DNA of 64,000 nt from Epinephelus fuscoguttatus (Eukaryota; Chordata; Actinopteri; Perciformes; Serranidae), in the NCBI RefSeq assembly GCF_011397635.1, contig NC_064758.1:22032513-22096512 (forward strand), given 5' to 3'. Under the pieces are notes generated by a model. The model did not search any database and was not told where the DNA came from. It saw nothing but the letters and a program-made list of their open reading frames with translations. Each line of letters begins with the position of its first letter. The first letter of the stretch is position 1. Of this stretch, positions 25,255 to 35,203 are shown piece after piece. The position numbers and the translations under genes were made by a program.

Positions 25255-25606
25255 ATGGAGACGGAGAGTTGTTTGCCTTTCTCTCCGCAGACCAGCAGGA
25301 GGACGCCAGAAAACTCCCCGAGACTGGAGCACGGCGGCTCCGGCTCCTTTCTGTCCTGCGATGAGCTACAGAAACCCTCGCACCTTCCTCCTCCTCTGCC
25401 TCACCGCCTCAGCCTGCGCGGGGATCTGTACGCCGCCGCCATGGGGAGGTTTGGTGATGCTGCAGCGGACTTTACGCACGGCGCTGCCTCGGCGAACCCG
25501 CCTGCCTCACCGTCCAAACACAGCAAGTTCTTGGACAGTATAAGCCAGGATCAGAAGGGGACAGGGATCAGCGGAAAGCCGGCGTTTTATGAGAGCAACT
25601 CGGAGG
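25255..25606 (+). CDS. alx3: alx3 coding exon 1
   Basis: Encodes residues 1-117 plus one base of the next codon. It starts [11 protein letters not shown] and ends FYESNSE, followed by the donor G|GTGAGT. The end resembles the 'FYEG' region of human ALX3, and 'SKFLDSI' resembles its 'AKYLQDL' motif. The exon is GC-rich, unlike its surroundings. No TATA box is obvious directly upstream, and the transcription start is not determined. Confidence 0.85.
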
Positions 25607-26714
25607 GTGAGTCAGAGAAATTTATGTCATGTGCAACAACAAGAAAAGAAACAAATAAAGGCAACTAACTGACCAATAATCAGGGACAACAACAACTACA
25701 CTAGTAATACAGATTATCATTACTTGTTTTCATATGAGTCTGAACTATAAAAACAAAGCATGACTGTTTGATAATTCACTGCAGATTTTGATGATTGCTG
25801 ACGACAATCCCTGTATTAACATATTACACATTTCTTCTTCATGTATTTCAACTAAATAGCGGCCGCGCACAGGATAAAAAAAGACATAAATGCAGGAATA
25901 AATTATGGGAATAATCTTTATCCTTTGCAATGCCTTTTTTTTTTATTTTTTATAAAACAAATGACACAGATTGAGTTTTCCAGTCAGCCATTTTATTTTT
26001 CATTTTATTTTATTTTTTTCAGGTTTTGTAATTGTGTCATTTCAGCTAATTACACAGGAGTGTCAACTGATTTTTACTGGCTATGCAAATGAAAGCACAG
26101 CTGTGATAAAAATGTCAGCAAGTTTTCTTTCACTAGGCAGTTCATGATGTAAAGCGAGAGGGGTTAAAGGTCAGCATGGCAGCAAGTTGGGTGTGTCATT
26201 AGCTTGCTAGTCAGCCATCAGCCTTTAAACATTCAGATTAATATTTCTGTGTTTTAACCACAAGCCTCTCCCGTTCAGTTGTCCTTTATTCTCTTCATAT
26301 GAAGGTTTTTGAAATGTTAAATACGCCAGATTCGACTTTGAGTTTTGCAGCAGGCGTGCGCTCAGAGGCTGACACATATAACAGCCTGTAAATGTCCATC
26401 TTGGGAAAAAAGTAACGTCTGTATATGTTGAACTGAAGCCTGAAGAAATGATGTGGGCTTTCACTTTATTTATTGGTGTTGATGATTCTGCAAAGTAACA
26501 GAGGATATGAGCGCTGATAAGGTCTTTGTGATATCTGTGTCCAGAATAATATACAACGGCTTGATTCATGTCACTGCCAAAGACAGCCAATAGAGGTTTT
26601 TTTCCACGGTTATGATAACGGTATCAGCTGTCTTGTTTGAGAGAGGACTTTTATTACTTTTCTTTTAAATTGGGTTTAAATAAGAAAAGGCCTGTATGCC
26701 TCACACACACACTC

Positions 26715-26756
<42 letters not shown>

Positions 26757-29700
26757 ATGCATTCACTTGTGCACTGACAGTTCAGTGTTAGTTTAATTTC
26801 TTTTGTAAATTTCCGGGTATGTTACTCTAAGTGAGCAGGGCTTTGCATGTATGCATGTGCAGCATATACACCATTTGTGTGTGTGTGTGTATATCTACCC
26901 GTACTACTCTTTGTGTGTTTTTGAGTTTGGCTTTGTTAACCTTCAAAGGCGCACGCATCTTCCTGTTTTGTCTACGGTGGGAGGAAAGTTTATTGACGCT
27001 GGGACAGGCATTTAAAACCCCTGCGACCATCTTCACACTTTGAGGTTTTTAATTCAGTTTGTATCAGTGTTTGCACTCAAGTCTTCCACTTGTAATACAA
27101 AATTTGCAAAATTTAATTAATGGGTGAGCTGACTTTTATAAAATAGTTTCAAAATAAATTGTTTGATTTTTAAAATATAAACTTTCATTTTTCCAACAAA
27201 AAGGGACCAAAAGTTTTTCACTAATTTTACAAAACGGGGTCAGAATGTCACAAAAACTAATTTTGGAGATTTAAGGCTTGAATGTCACACGCTAATCTTA
27301 CTATATTTGCTAAATTGCTAAATTCTGATTTACATGCTTCCTGTTGGAGATAGGGTTTTTTTTTGTGTGTGTGTCTTTATGTTTGCGCCACAGTATATCT
27401 CTGACAAAATATACCCACAGTCACAATTCATTTCTTACCTTATTCATACTTGATGATATATAAATATGCTTCACACACAACATACAACTCCTATCTCCTT
27501 AAAATAAAATAAAATAAAATAAAATAAAATACTTCCACACTATTTGAATTATTTTGTGAACTCAGCAGCATAAACTCAAGTTCACAATTTAATCCTTTGT
27601 TAAAGGCTGAGATTGCTTCATTTTAAATTTTTGTCATTCTTGTTTTTCATCTGCCATACTAACTGTAGCAGATGAATTTAAACCCAGTGAACACTGTAAT
27701 TTCCCTAAGAAAACGGGATGAAACATATGATTTAAAGACTGTTTTGCACACATTGAAAACCTCAATGTAGAGAGCAAGCTTAAATTTCCACCACGACTAT
27801 TCAGTGCGTTAGAATCTATCCCTTTGCTCTCAGCATGATATTCCCATACATTTAGAATTTTTACTCTACTTGCTTTTTCCTGCATTTCACCTATATCTCC
27901 CGTCACACTGCGGGCAAAGCGGATGTGGGTGTTTGACAGCGTAAAAGCTACACAGCGTCCTGCGGCCCCAGTTTGAAATCCTAACAGAGAATATTTTCAG
28001 CATGAACTGCGGTGTGAGGTGGGATCTAATGGACACGAGGAAATTAATGTTGCAATGAAAAGTGCTCTCTGTTGGGCCCCATATTGAATTAGGGGAATAG
28101 CAAAGTAATGTCTCAGCTGCCCCCAGTGAGTGAGTGCCTGCAGATAGACGCAGAGTGATTTTGTTTTGGAGCTCAGGGTTCAGCATAATGAACATGGACA
28201 ACAACATCCAAACACTGCAGGAGGGAACAGCCCTTTCCATGGTCTGTTAACAGGAAGGGAAATAATGCTTTCACATTTCCCCTCAGTGCTGAATGTGGAG
28301 GGCAGAATGTGTATTATTTATTCAAACAATCATCTGCTTTATCAGATATAAATCTGTCATATAATCCAGCGCTGTATCCGAGTTTTCTTACTCTTAATGG
28401 GAATATTTTGACATCGACTCCGCAATAAGTTTCCCATAGAATAAATGGATGTGTCTGTTTGGAAGGTGAACCCAAACATTTCCTTTCTGTATTTCCAAAT
28501 GTAACTAATCAAATTTTGTTTTATACTTATTGTCTTGTGGGTTTAATTCAAACCAACTCACTGAGGGTTCACTATGGGTTTTCCGAGCTTAATCAAATTA
28601 AAACAGCTGTTCAGCCGCATTAGTGTTGTGTGTTGCTCTTCGCAGACGTCTCACAGTTCAGCCTCTTATGGTAGTTTGGGAATCAAACTGAGAAACAGAA
28701 AACAAGCAAGAGATTAAGGGATTTTCAGACAAAATATTTGATGTGATACTCTGTTTAGTGTGTTAGTCTTAAAATCTGACCACTGTGTGCCAGAATCATA
28801 TCCAGATGAAAGTGTGCTGGTTTAAAAAAAAAAAAGGCTTTTTCTCTGCCAGTGAAAATGGGAGTGGTTGATCATTCAATTGTTTGCACTGTTGCCTCAC
28901 ATGCAAAGAAAATTCCAGCTGCGGCTTTTTCTTAACAAAAGTTGTATGTTTCTCATCCTCATATTAGTGAGTTATCTGTATAGGAAAATGATGCTGATTT
29001 GTTTGTGATGTGTCTCAGGGTCCTACACAATTTTTCTGCGACTCTACAAAACCCCATGTATTTTAAAAAGATGTATTTTGTTTTACCTTTGTTTTACCAC
29101 AAAAGTTTGATTAAGTTGAAGAATAAATTTTTCATAAAAATCAATGTGTTAAGAGTGTCTTGGCCAAGATAGGTAGCAACAACAATGGGCTCCAGACCAA
29201 TACAGTTAACAGATTACACAAAATATTTGACAGATCAGTCTTGAAAAATGCATTGCAAAATCATTAAAGACAACCCAACAGCAGTCTAAAACCATCAGAC
29301 AGCAAATTCATTCTGATGAACTCACAATATAAGAATTTGCATATGAATGTGTGTCAGTTCTGAGATATATAAAACTGTCTACCATCTTCCGTGTGCCCTC
29401 CATGTCTCAGTCAGAGAGAAAGGAACTCCGAAGACCATGGGTTACCCTGGTATTGGCTCAGACTGTTGTGGCAAGCTGAAAGAGCCCAGCAGCGGTTTAC
29501 AGGGGGACTCTATCGCCGACTCCATCGACTTATCGGGCAAGAACAAGAAGCGGCGTAATCGCACCACCTTCAGCACCTTTCAGCTGGAGGAGCTGGAGAA
29601 AGTGTTCCAGAAGACACACTACCCTGACGTGTACGCCCGCGAGCAGCTGGCCCTGAGGACCGAGCTCACAGAGGCTCGGGTTCAGGTGTGTTTTAGGGCG

Positions 29701-30495
29701 ACTACCTCTTATTTTACACTGCTTTATTTTATAATAACTATAAGCAAAAGTGAGTTTATGGCCTGAGCAAGACGTATTCTGAAACTTTCCTGTTGTGCTA
29801 TATTTTTGTATTTGAAAGGTTTGGTTCCAGAATCGTAGAGCCAAGTGGAGGAAACGGGAACGCTATGGGAAGATTCAGGAAGTGCGCAACCACTTTGCTG
29901 CTACATATGATATCTCTCTTCTCCCTCGCCACGATACATACCAGGTAGGCCACTGCATAGCTCACATGACACGTTATAGTAGTACATGCTTAGTATATTA
30001 CTGATCCTGCTGTGAGAATTTAATTTCATTTTCAAGGTCAACTCCTGTTACTGTCTTGATTTGGTTTTCACAGCAAAGCGTTTTCATGTTCATTCCATCA
30101 GATTCCAAATTTGTCCTATCCTAAATCCTAAATGTCTCCATGTCCAGATGCAGGGCAACCTGTGGCCCGGGGCGGCTTCGGGAGGAGGAGGTGGCTCCGG
30201 TGCTGGCTGCGTCCTAGGAGCCGACTCCCTCCCCTCGTCCTGCATGAGTCCGTACCCTCACCCCCACAGCAATCTGCAGGGCTTCATGGGCATGCCAGCG
30301 TCCCCCAGCCATCCTCACCACCACCACCCATCACACCATCCGGGCATCAACGGCCTCTATTCACTCCACAGCTTCCCAGGAGGCCTCGGGCCCCCTTCCA
30401 TCGAGGGGCCTGAGACCGACTACAAGCCAACAGGCCTCGTGGCGCTGCGGATGAAAGCCAAAGAGCCGGGCAGCATCCTCTCCTGGCCTACATGA
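25255..30495 (+). CDS. alx3: ALX3-like Aristaless-type homeobox transcription factor (4 coding exons)
   Basis: Predicted join 25255-25606, 29411-29685, 29819-29944, 30148-30495, giving 366 residues (human ALX3 is 343). ALX proteins are nuclear activators that bind TAAT palindromes as dimers and pattern craniofacial mesenchyme and limb buds. A paired-class homeodomain spans about residues 164-223 (from [12 protein letters not shown] to [14 protein letters not shown]), with Gln50, Trp48, Asn51 and Arg5 present. The segment after it ([21 protein letters not shown]) and the C-terminal OAR-like motif ([15 protein letters not shown], about 347-361) resemble ALX3 more than ALX1 or ALX4. There is no paired domain. 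The N-terminal 160 residues are poorly conserved and proline-rich. Exon 4 has a Gly run and a His-rich run. The start ATG has A at -3 and G at +4. All introns are GT-AG, and the homeodomain intron falls between positions 46 and 47, as usual for this class. Confidence 0.93.
26702..26754. repeat. (CA)n microsatellite in alx3 intron 1
   Basis: About 25 CA units, interrupted once near the start. Simple repeat, probably polymorphic. Confidence 0.95.
27501..27530. repeat. (AAAAT)6 microsatellite in alx3 intron 1
   Basis: Six uninterrupted AAAAT units. Confidence 0.95.
29411..29685 (+). CDS. alx3: alx3 coding exon 2 (first 46 residues of the homeodomain)
   Basis: The acceptor is CTCAG|TCAGAG and the donor is CAG|GTGTGT. 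It encodes [13 protein letters not shown], a short linker, then the homeodomain from KRRNRTTF to ARVQ (helices 1, 2 and the start of 3). The incoming phase matches exon 1. A second CAG four bases downstream would shift the frame, so the first acceptor is preferred. If intron 2 were retained, the frame would stay open for 25 codons and give a homeodomain without the rest of its recognition helix. Confidence 0.9.
29819..29944 (+). CDS. alx3: alx3 coding exon 3 (recognition helix)
   Basis: Encodes 42 residues starting [19 protein letters not shown], the DNA-contacting helix with Gln50 and Asn51, and ends [12 protein letters not shown]. The acceptor is GAAAG|GTTTGG and the donor CAG|GTAGGC. The preceding intron is only 133 bp. 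Confidence 0.92.
30148..30495 (+). CDS. alx3: alx3 coding exon 4 (C-terminus with OAR motif)
   Basis: The acceptor is TCCAG|ATGCAGGGC. It encodes 115 residues: a Gly-rich run, [20 protein letters not shown] (very close to the human ALX3 C-terminal region), a His/Pro-rich run, and [18 protein letters not shown] (the OAR-like motif), ending SWPT. The OAR motif in ALX and PRX proteins modulates DNA binding and activation. Confidence 0.92.
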   Translation: MQGNLWPGAASGGGGGSGAGCVLGADSLPSSCMSPYPHPHSNLQGFMGMPASPSHPHHHHPSHHPGINGLYSLHSFPGGLGPPSIEGPETDYKPTGLVALRMKAKEPGSILSWPT

Positions 30496-30900
30496 CCACA
30501 ACAGTGCCAGCTCCCCATTATGCACTGACTGAGCCAAAGCATTTTACATTCCTGACCCATACACAGTCCCCGATGTACACACCCACCTCAGCATATGACT
30601 CAAATAATTCCTCTTAACATTTATGTAAGCCGACATGGGGACTTTTCACAATTCAGGAGATGTTGGAATATGAATTTCATGAACATTGTGGGAAACTTGA
30701 GCCTCTAGCACGAAAACCCAGTGTATTAATAGGAACATTATTGTTTCCAGTTTTAGTTTGATATCACAATGCTGAGACCAAAGAGGAGAAATTATTTAAG
30801 CATGTAAAAATTGTAATTATCATAGTCATCATTGTTTTGTTTTTGTCTGTTGTGCTTTATAGTGTGACCAGTAATAAAGGCCTCCATGTAAATCTTCTGT
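30496..30900 (+). terminator. alx3: Probable alx3 3'UTR with polyadenylation signal
   Basis: The canonical AATAAA at 30873-30878 is the first one after the stop codon and is followed by T/G-rich sequence. A 3'UTR of about 400 nt ending shortly after it is plausible. Longer forms cannot be excluded. Confidence 0.55.
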
Positions 30901-33231
30901 TTTATTGAGTAGGAAAGTATTTTTTGGGAAAACAGATTAAGGAAATGGAACAAAAGGATCTTAGACGGAATTATTTTAGGCTTGACATGACTGTTTAAAA
31001 AAAAAAAAAGATAACTAAGAGAGCCAACTAAACGTCTGTGTCACATATTTAACTGGGAATGTGGTTGTGAAGCAAAAATGCTTCACAGGCTGTGGTTGCC
31101 ATAAACACAAAGACTTCTGCTGTGCGGGAAGTGAGCTTCATTGTATCTGGGACGTGCTCAGAGAGATGTGTGCAGCCTACTTGGCCTCGCTTCAGGTGGC
31201 ACCTCATGTATCAGGAGCGAGTGGCAGGTTCATTAATGGAAAGCTAACTGAGCAACCGCACTCCACTATTGATGATAAAGTAAAGAGCCTCCCGCAGAAG
31301 GATGGCTTCACATTGAGGCATTTCTCATTCACATCTGGCATCAGCGGTAAACCCGACCAACTGAGTAATGACTTACAGTTTAGTAGAAGAAATTGGTTGT
31401 TACCATGGCCCAGAGCATGTTTTGTTTTGGTAATATTATCCATTGAAGCCAGTTCATCTGCTTTCTGCTTTTATTTATGAATGATTACATATTCATATTC
31501 ATGTGTTGTGTTTTTTAAGAACATGCCATAAATATGTTCCCATGGCATACTTAGTCTCACACTCTGAACACATTCCTAATAATTGTTTTCAGGAAATCTC
31601 CTTGTTGTGCTTTACCCCAAACAATTTACTTTATTGTCAAGGAAACACTGAATTGCATGGTACCATCCCATCTGGTGCAAATTACTAAATACCAACATAT
31701 TCATGTCAGATGTGCAAACATTTAAATCTGTGAGAGATTGAGAATGCAACTTGAATTGAGAAAAAAGAAAGTTCCACTGGTGGACAAAGCCCTTCCAAGC
31801 TCTACTTACTCCACAGAAATGTACATGGCTTACGGGCAAATCAACTGGCTCTGCTTTCCCTTTTGCTCGCTCCACCATGACAGCCATGCTGGGCGGATCA
31901 GTTGCCATTCCCTTAGTCTGTGCCGGGGTTTTGTGCGAGCCACTAACATGTGGTTCCAATAGAAGAATGCACAAACCCATCAGAAACACTTTCCACACCC
32001 ACAGCTTCAAATTCCAGCCAGGCCCTGGGAGACGGCAGCCCTTACTGCAGTTACATAGTCCCCCTGATTAAATCCCAGATTAAGTGGAGAAGATAAGGAG
32101 ACCTGTCAGAAGGGATAAGGGACTGAGGAGATGGCCATCTTTAGGAAAGCTGAAGAAATGGCAGATGGTGGATCAGCATTCAATTTTAATATTTATTTTT
32201 AGATAGGGAGCAGGTTAATCAAATCTATCTGTCCATAAACAAAGGAGGAAACCCAGCAGCTTAGTGAATATGATATGTTAACTCTTGAACACTGTCAGGA
32301 CAGCTGTAATAGAATAACTAACAATATCATAATTGCAGTTTGGTTTATTCCACTTACAAACAGGACCAAAACTAATTACCTCATCTCACAATAGGTGGTC
32401 ATAAGTTTGGATTAAGTTGTCATTAAAGTTACAGTGGTGTGGCATAAGCTTTGATCTGTATCAGCTCAATATATCAGGCTGCAGAGGCCTTTCGTGATTT
32501 GTCAGAAAATGAAATGAGAAATGTTGAGCGCACAATGCTGGGGGAGGTTATTAACTTTACATCACTCTGTGTGTAAGGGTCATCGGGTGAAGACTGTCAC
32601 TAGAGCCTGGAAATTACTATACCCCCAGCCTCATTAATGGACAAAAAATATGATTTAATGCTCATTAAAATCTGTACAGCTGCCCGCTGGCCACTGTTCT
32701 GAGCTTTGATCTCAACAAGATTTATCTTGGCCTTGAAGTGCAGCTATTGTGACACAACAGATCCTTTGATTTGAAGTAGTCGGACAGCATTAACATGTCC
32801 CGCTAAGCTAAACAATGTGGTAGCAGAGTGCAGCCAACTCAGTAACACAGTCAAACAGTGGAGTGAAGCAAGATCATAACTGTTTGTCATGAAGCATTTG
32901 GCTGCTTCCAGATATTTATCAGCAGAACTTCCTTAACAGTTCATAGTCCACACAAACAAAAAACAGTGTCACACTGAGCTGACTGTTTGAATTTAATTGT
33001 AGAGTGTGCGCATATCCAGAGAGGCAAAAAGTGGTTCATAGAACAGTGACGTGTTATTTTATTTCAGCGTGATTCAAACAAATATTGGACACAGAAATGG
33101 ATGTAAGTAGGTCCAACAACACACAAGGAAAGCAAAGAACAGTAGTCTGTTTTCTGTTTTTACTTTCAACTAATACTTCCCGAAAGGAAACACTTGTATC
33201 TAACGGTAACTAAGTTGCCCCCCTTTAATCA
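30901..33231. other. Intergenic, no gene seen
   Basis: The 139-codon frame at 31061-31480 begins with GTG rather than ATG. Neither it nor the opposing frames show a domain. No orthologue of the genes that separate ALX3 from its neighbours in mammals (UBL4B, SLC6A17, KCNC4) is recognisable here. Confidence 0.5.
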
Positions 33232-33239
33232 GGGGTGCC

Positions 33240-34332
33240 AAGCTCATTTTAGTTCATGGTTCAAGGACCAGTAAAACCATTGCATAATAACCTATATAAC
33301 CACACCTCCAAACGTTTCCCTTTCTACCACTTTCTATGTACAAGTGCACTCTGAAAAGAAATAATCCATTTACAAAACAGATGGTGAACAGCCTGAGATG
33401 TCTCAATGAAAATTGTGCAACTTCAGCATTATGGATCATTTTTCCAGATTCCATCAGTCTATTTCTCACTGGCACTAAGTGTACATTTTTCCATACATTT
33501 CCACACCAAACCAAACTAAAGTTGAAGCTACTGATGAAGCAGGTTAAGTTATTCTATGGAGAACGAGGTATCAGTGTGCTTGAGGACTGTCTTTATTATA
33601 CAATACTCAAGAAAACGGGTCCACCCTAAGGTCTTTGTCAGGGTGCAAAAGGGTGGACAGGAGTCAAGCAAAACATTTCTATAAGCTTGGAAGGGGGTGT
33701 CACTCAATCTTGATTAATAAGTGAGCACAGGTAGGTGACAGCAATGGATTACGATGAGAGGCCATACTGAAAATGACACGTCTCCACAACTGTTAAGGAA
33801 AAAAGAAAATTCTGATACAAACATTACTGACATTGCACCCTGGTGAAGATTTTAATGCAAGCAGCCATGTTTTTTGAATAAAGGCTTTTTAACTTCATTC
33901 TTATGCATTTGTTTCTGCTCCACACATGAGTGCCTGAAGTTAATTTTTTCTTCCCCCAAGTTATTCTACGCCTGACAAACCATTTTACAAATCAAAAGTT
34001 TTGGCTGTGTCCTAGCACGAGGGTTTCACCAGTATTGTTTGAAGACAGAAGTCTGATCCAGCTTCCTTTGAACTGAAGCTGCTGATCGACAATATTTTGC
34101 ACAGTGATCAGTATCTTTAAATGTGACCACACAAAGAACTGTATCCTGGTCAGAGTTGAAAAGCCTCTGAAGCAGTAAGTAGGCTACTTGCTATTTAACC
34201 TGCTCCTGACACCTGACACCTCTTAACCTTCTCAAGTGAGTCCATATTAGGTGTGCAAAGTCACCCAGTGGGCCGGATTGGACCCTTTGGAGAGCTGGTT
34301 CTGGTCCATGGGCCATATGTTTGACATTCCAG
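33240..34332. mobile_element. hAT-type non-autonomous element with degenerate ends
   Basis: The left end CAGGGGTGCCAAGCTCATTT and right end (inverted) CTGGAATGTCAAACATATGG resemble the termini of a common teleost repeat, ending with words like 'gggccggattggaccc'. The flanks CCTTTAAT (33232-33239) and CCTTAAAT (34333-34340) differ by one base, fitting an 8-bp hAT target duplication. It has no transposase. The interior contains sequence such as 'acgggtccaccctaaggtc' that may be a nested older repeat. Confidence 0.7.
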
Positions 34333-34340
34333 CCTTAAAT

Positions 34341-35020
34341 CTATCCAATTAACCTACAGTACCCTACCTAACTAGGCTAATTAACTACTTATTGACTTAA
34401 AATGCTGTTAATTACATTTTTAATCTTTACAAAAGTCCAACAATTATGACTGGAGCTGTCCAACTTTATACTCAGGAGAAAATGCATTGTGACTTATTGC
34501 TTTGTCCACATAGTAGAAGGGCCTTAAGCCTATCCAAGGTCATTTTAAGGATTAGTTAAGGGTTTATGTGCTACTGTGCTTTTCGAGCTACTGTTCAAAT
34601 GCTGCCATCTTGTGGTATTAATGTAAAAAGCTTCTCTCTCTCCCTCCCTGCGCCATGGTCATTTCGTTTCCCCTCCTGTGAAATTTTAGATTCATTTTTA
34701 TAGTAATAAAATGGAAACAATCTACTGTCCATGACAGTGAAGTAATTTGACTGGAGATGGGTAAAAACATATGATACGATGTTATTGTGCTTATAATATT
34801 TAGTATTGTTGTTTAGTGTTGTGAGACCGTGTCAGAGAGGTATTGACTGATAACAGGCAACAGAAAGTGTTTTGTGTGTTGAACCACAGTACATGTGTTA
34901 TTTTTATTTATAGTTATTTTGTTCAACGCATTCACTTTGATACAGAAATTGAAATAAACATTTGCATGTAAATGCCTCAGCGGATGATTGACGTGCGCTT
35001 TAAAGTTTTCCACCCACTCT
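34341..35020. other. rbm15 5' flank, no gene seen
   Basis: AT-rich sequence without coding signals. A CTCF-like word (CTGCCATCTTGTGG, about 34602-34615) and a CRE half-site (TGACGTGCG, about 34989) are present but weak on their own. Confidence 0.45.
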
Positions 35021-35023
35021 TTC

Positions 35024-35077
35024 AACCAATCAGGGCGAAGGGGCGGGCTTGCACAGTAATCTTTACAAAATGGCGAC
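35024..35077 (+). promoter_or_regulatory. rbm15: rbm15 core promoter motifs: CCAAT, GC box, YY1-like site
   Basis: Within about 50 bp there are ACCAATCAG (CCAAT box), GGGGCGGG at 35040-35047 (GC box, SP/KLF type) and AAAATGGCGAC at 35067-35077 (YY1-like). They are in the usual order for a TATA-less housekeeping promoter and sit about 130-180 bp upstream of the rbm15 start codon. The exact transcription start is not visible. Confidence 0.6.
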
Positions 35078-35105
35078 TGTTGTTGTTTTGCCGCAGGGTC
35101 AGTGA
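35070..35105 (+). CDS. Possible 11-codon upstream ORF of rbm15
   Basis: The ATG inside the YY1-like motif opens MATVVVLPQGQ followed by TGA at 35103-35105, about 100 nt before the main start. AAAATGGCGAC partly resembles the TISU type of initiator (start codon inside a YY1 motif in very short 5'UTRs). It is only translated if transcription begins upstream of 35070, which is unknown. Speculative. Confidence 0.25.
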   Translation: MATVVVLPQGQ

Positions 35106-35203
35106 ATAAATCCGTTTTTCATTTCAGTAATTTTCTGCACCCCCTCGCAGAAACAGCACTAAAAACCCCAGGCGTCCCAAGGGTCGGCTCCGTGTGGACT
35201 GAG

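Larger units (their letters stand above)
25607..29410 (+). other. alx3 intron 1 (3.8 kb)
   Basis: It begins GTGAGT and ends CTCAG. It holds a CA microsatellite (26702-26754), an AAAAT repeat (27501-27530) and no supported nested gene. Short frames on both strands lack domains. An octamer ATGCAAAT is at 26093-26100, near a 'gctaattac' homeodomain-type core. This could be a regulatory element but is unproven. Confidence 0.7.

Noticed and set aside
29530-29844. 104-codon antisense ORF over alx3 exon 2 and intron 2
   Set aside because: Overlaps the homeobox on the other strand and has no recognisable domain.
30132-30413. 93-codon alternate-frame ORF in alx3 exon 4
   Set aside because: Shadow frame of the GC-rich C-terminal exon.
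31061-31480. 139-codon open frame downstream of alx3
   Set aside because: Starts at GTG, has no domain or splice context, and lies after the alx3 polyadenylation signal.
35102-35203. N-terminal extension of rbm15 by 34 residues
   Set aside because: The frame is open, but the codon at 35102 is GTG and the first in-frame ATG is 35204, which gives the conserved MKGKERSP start.
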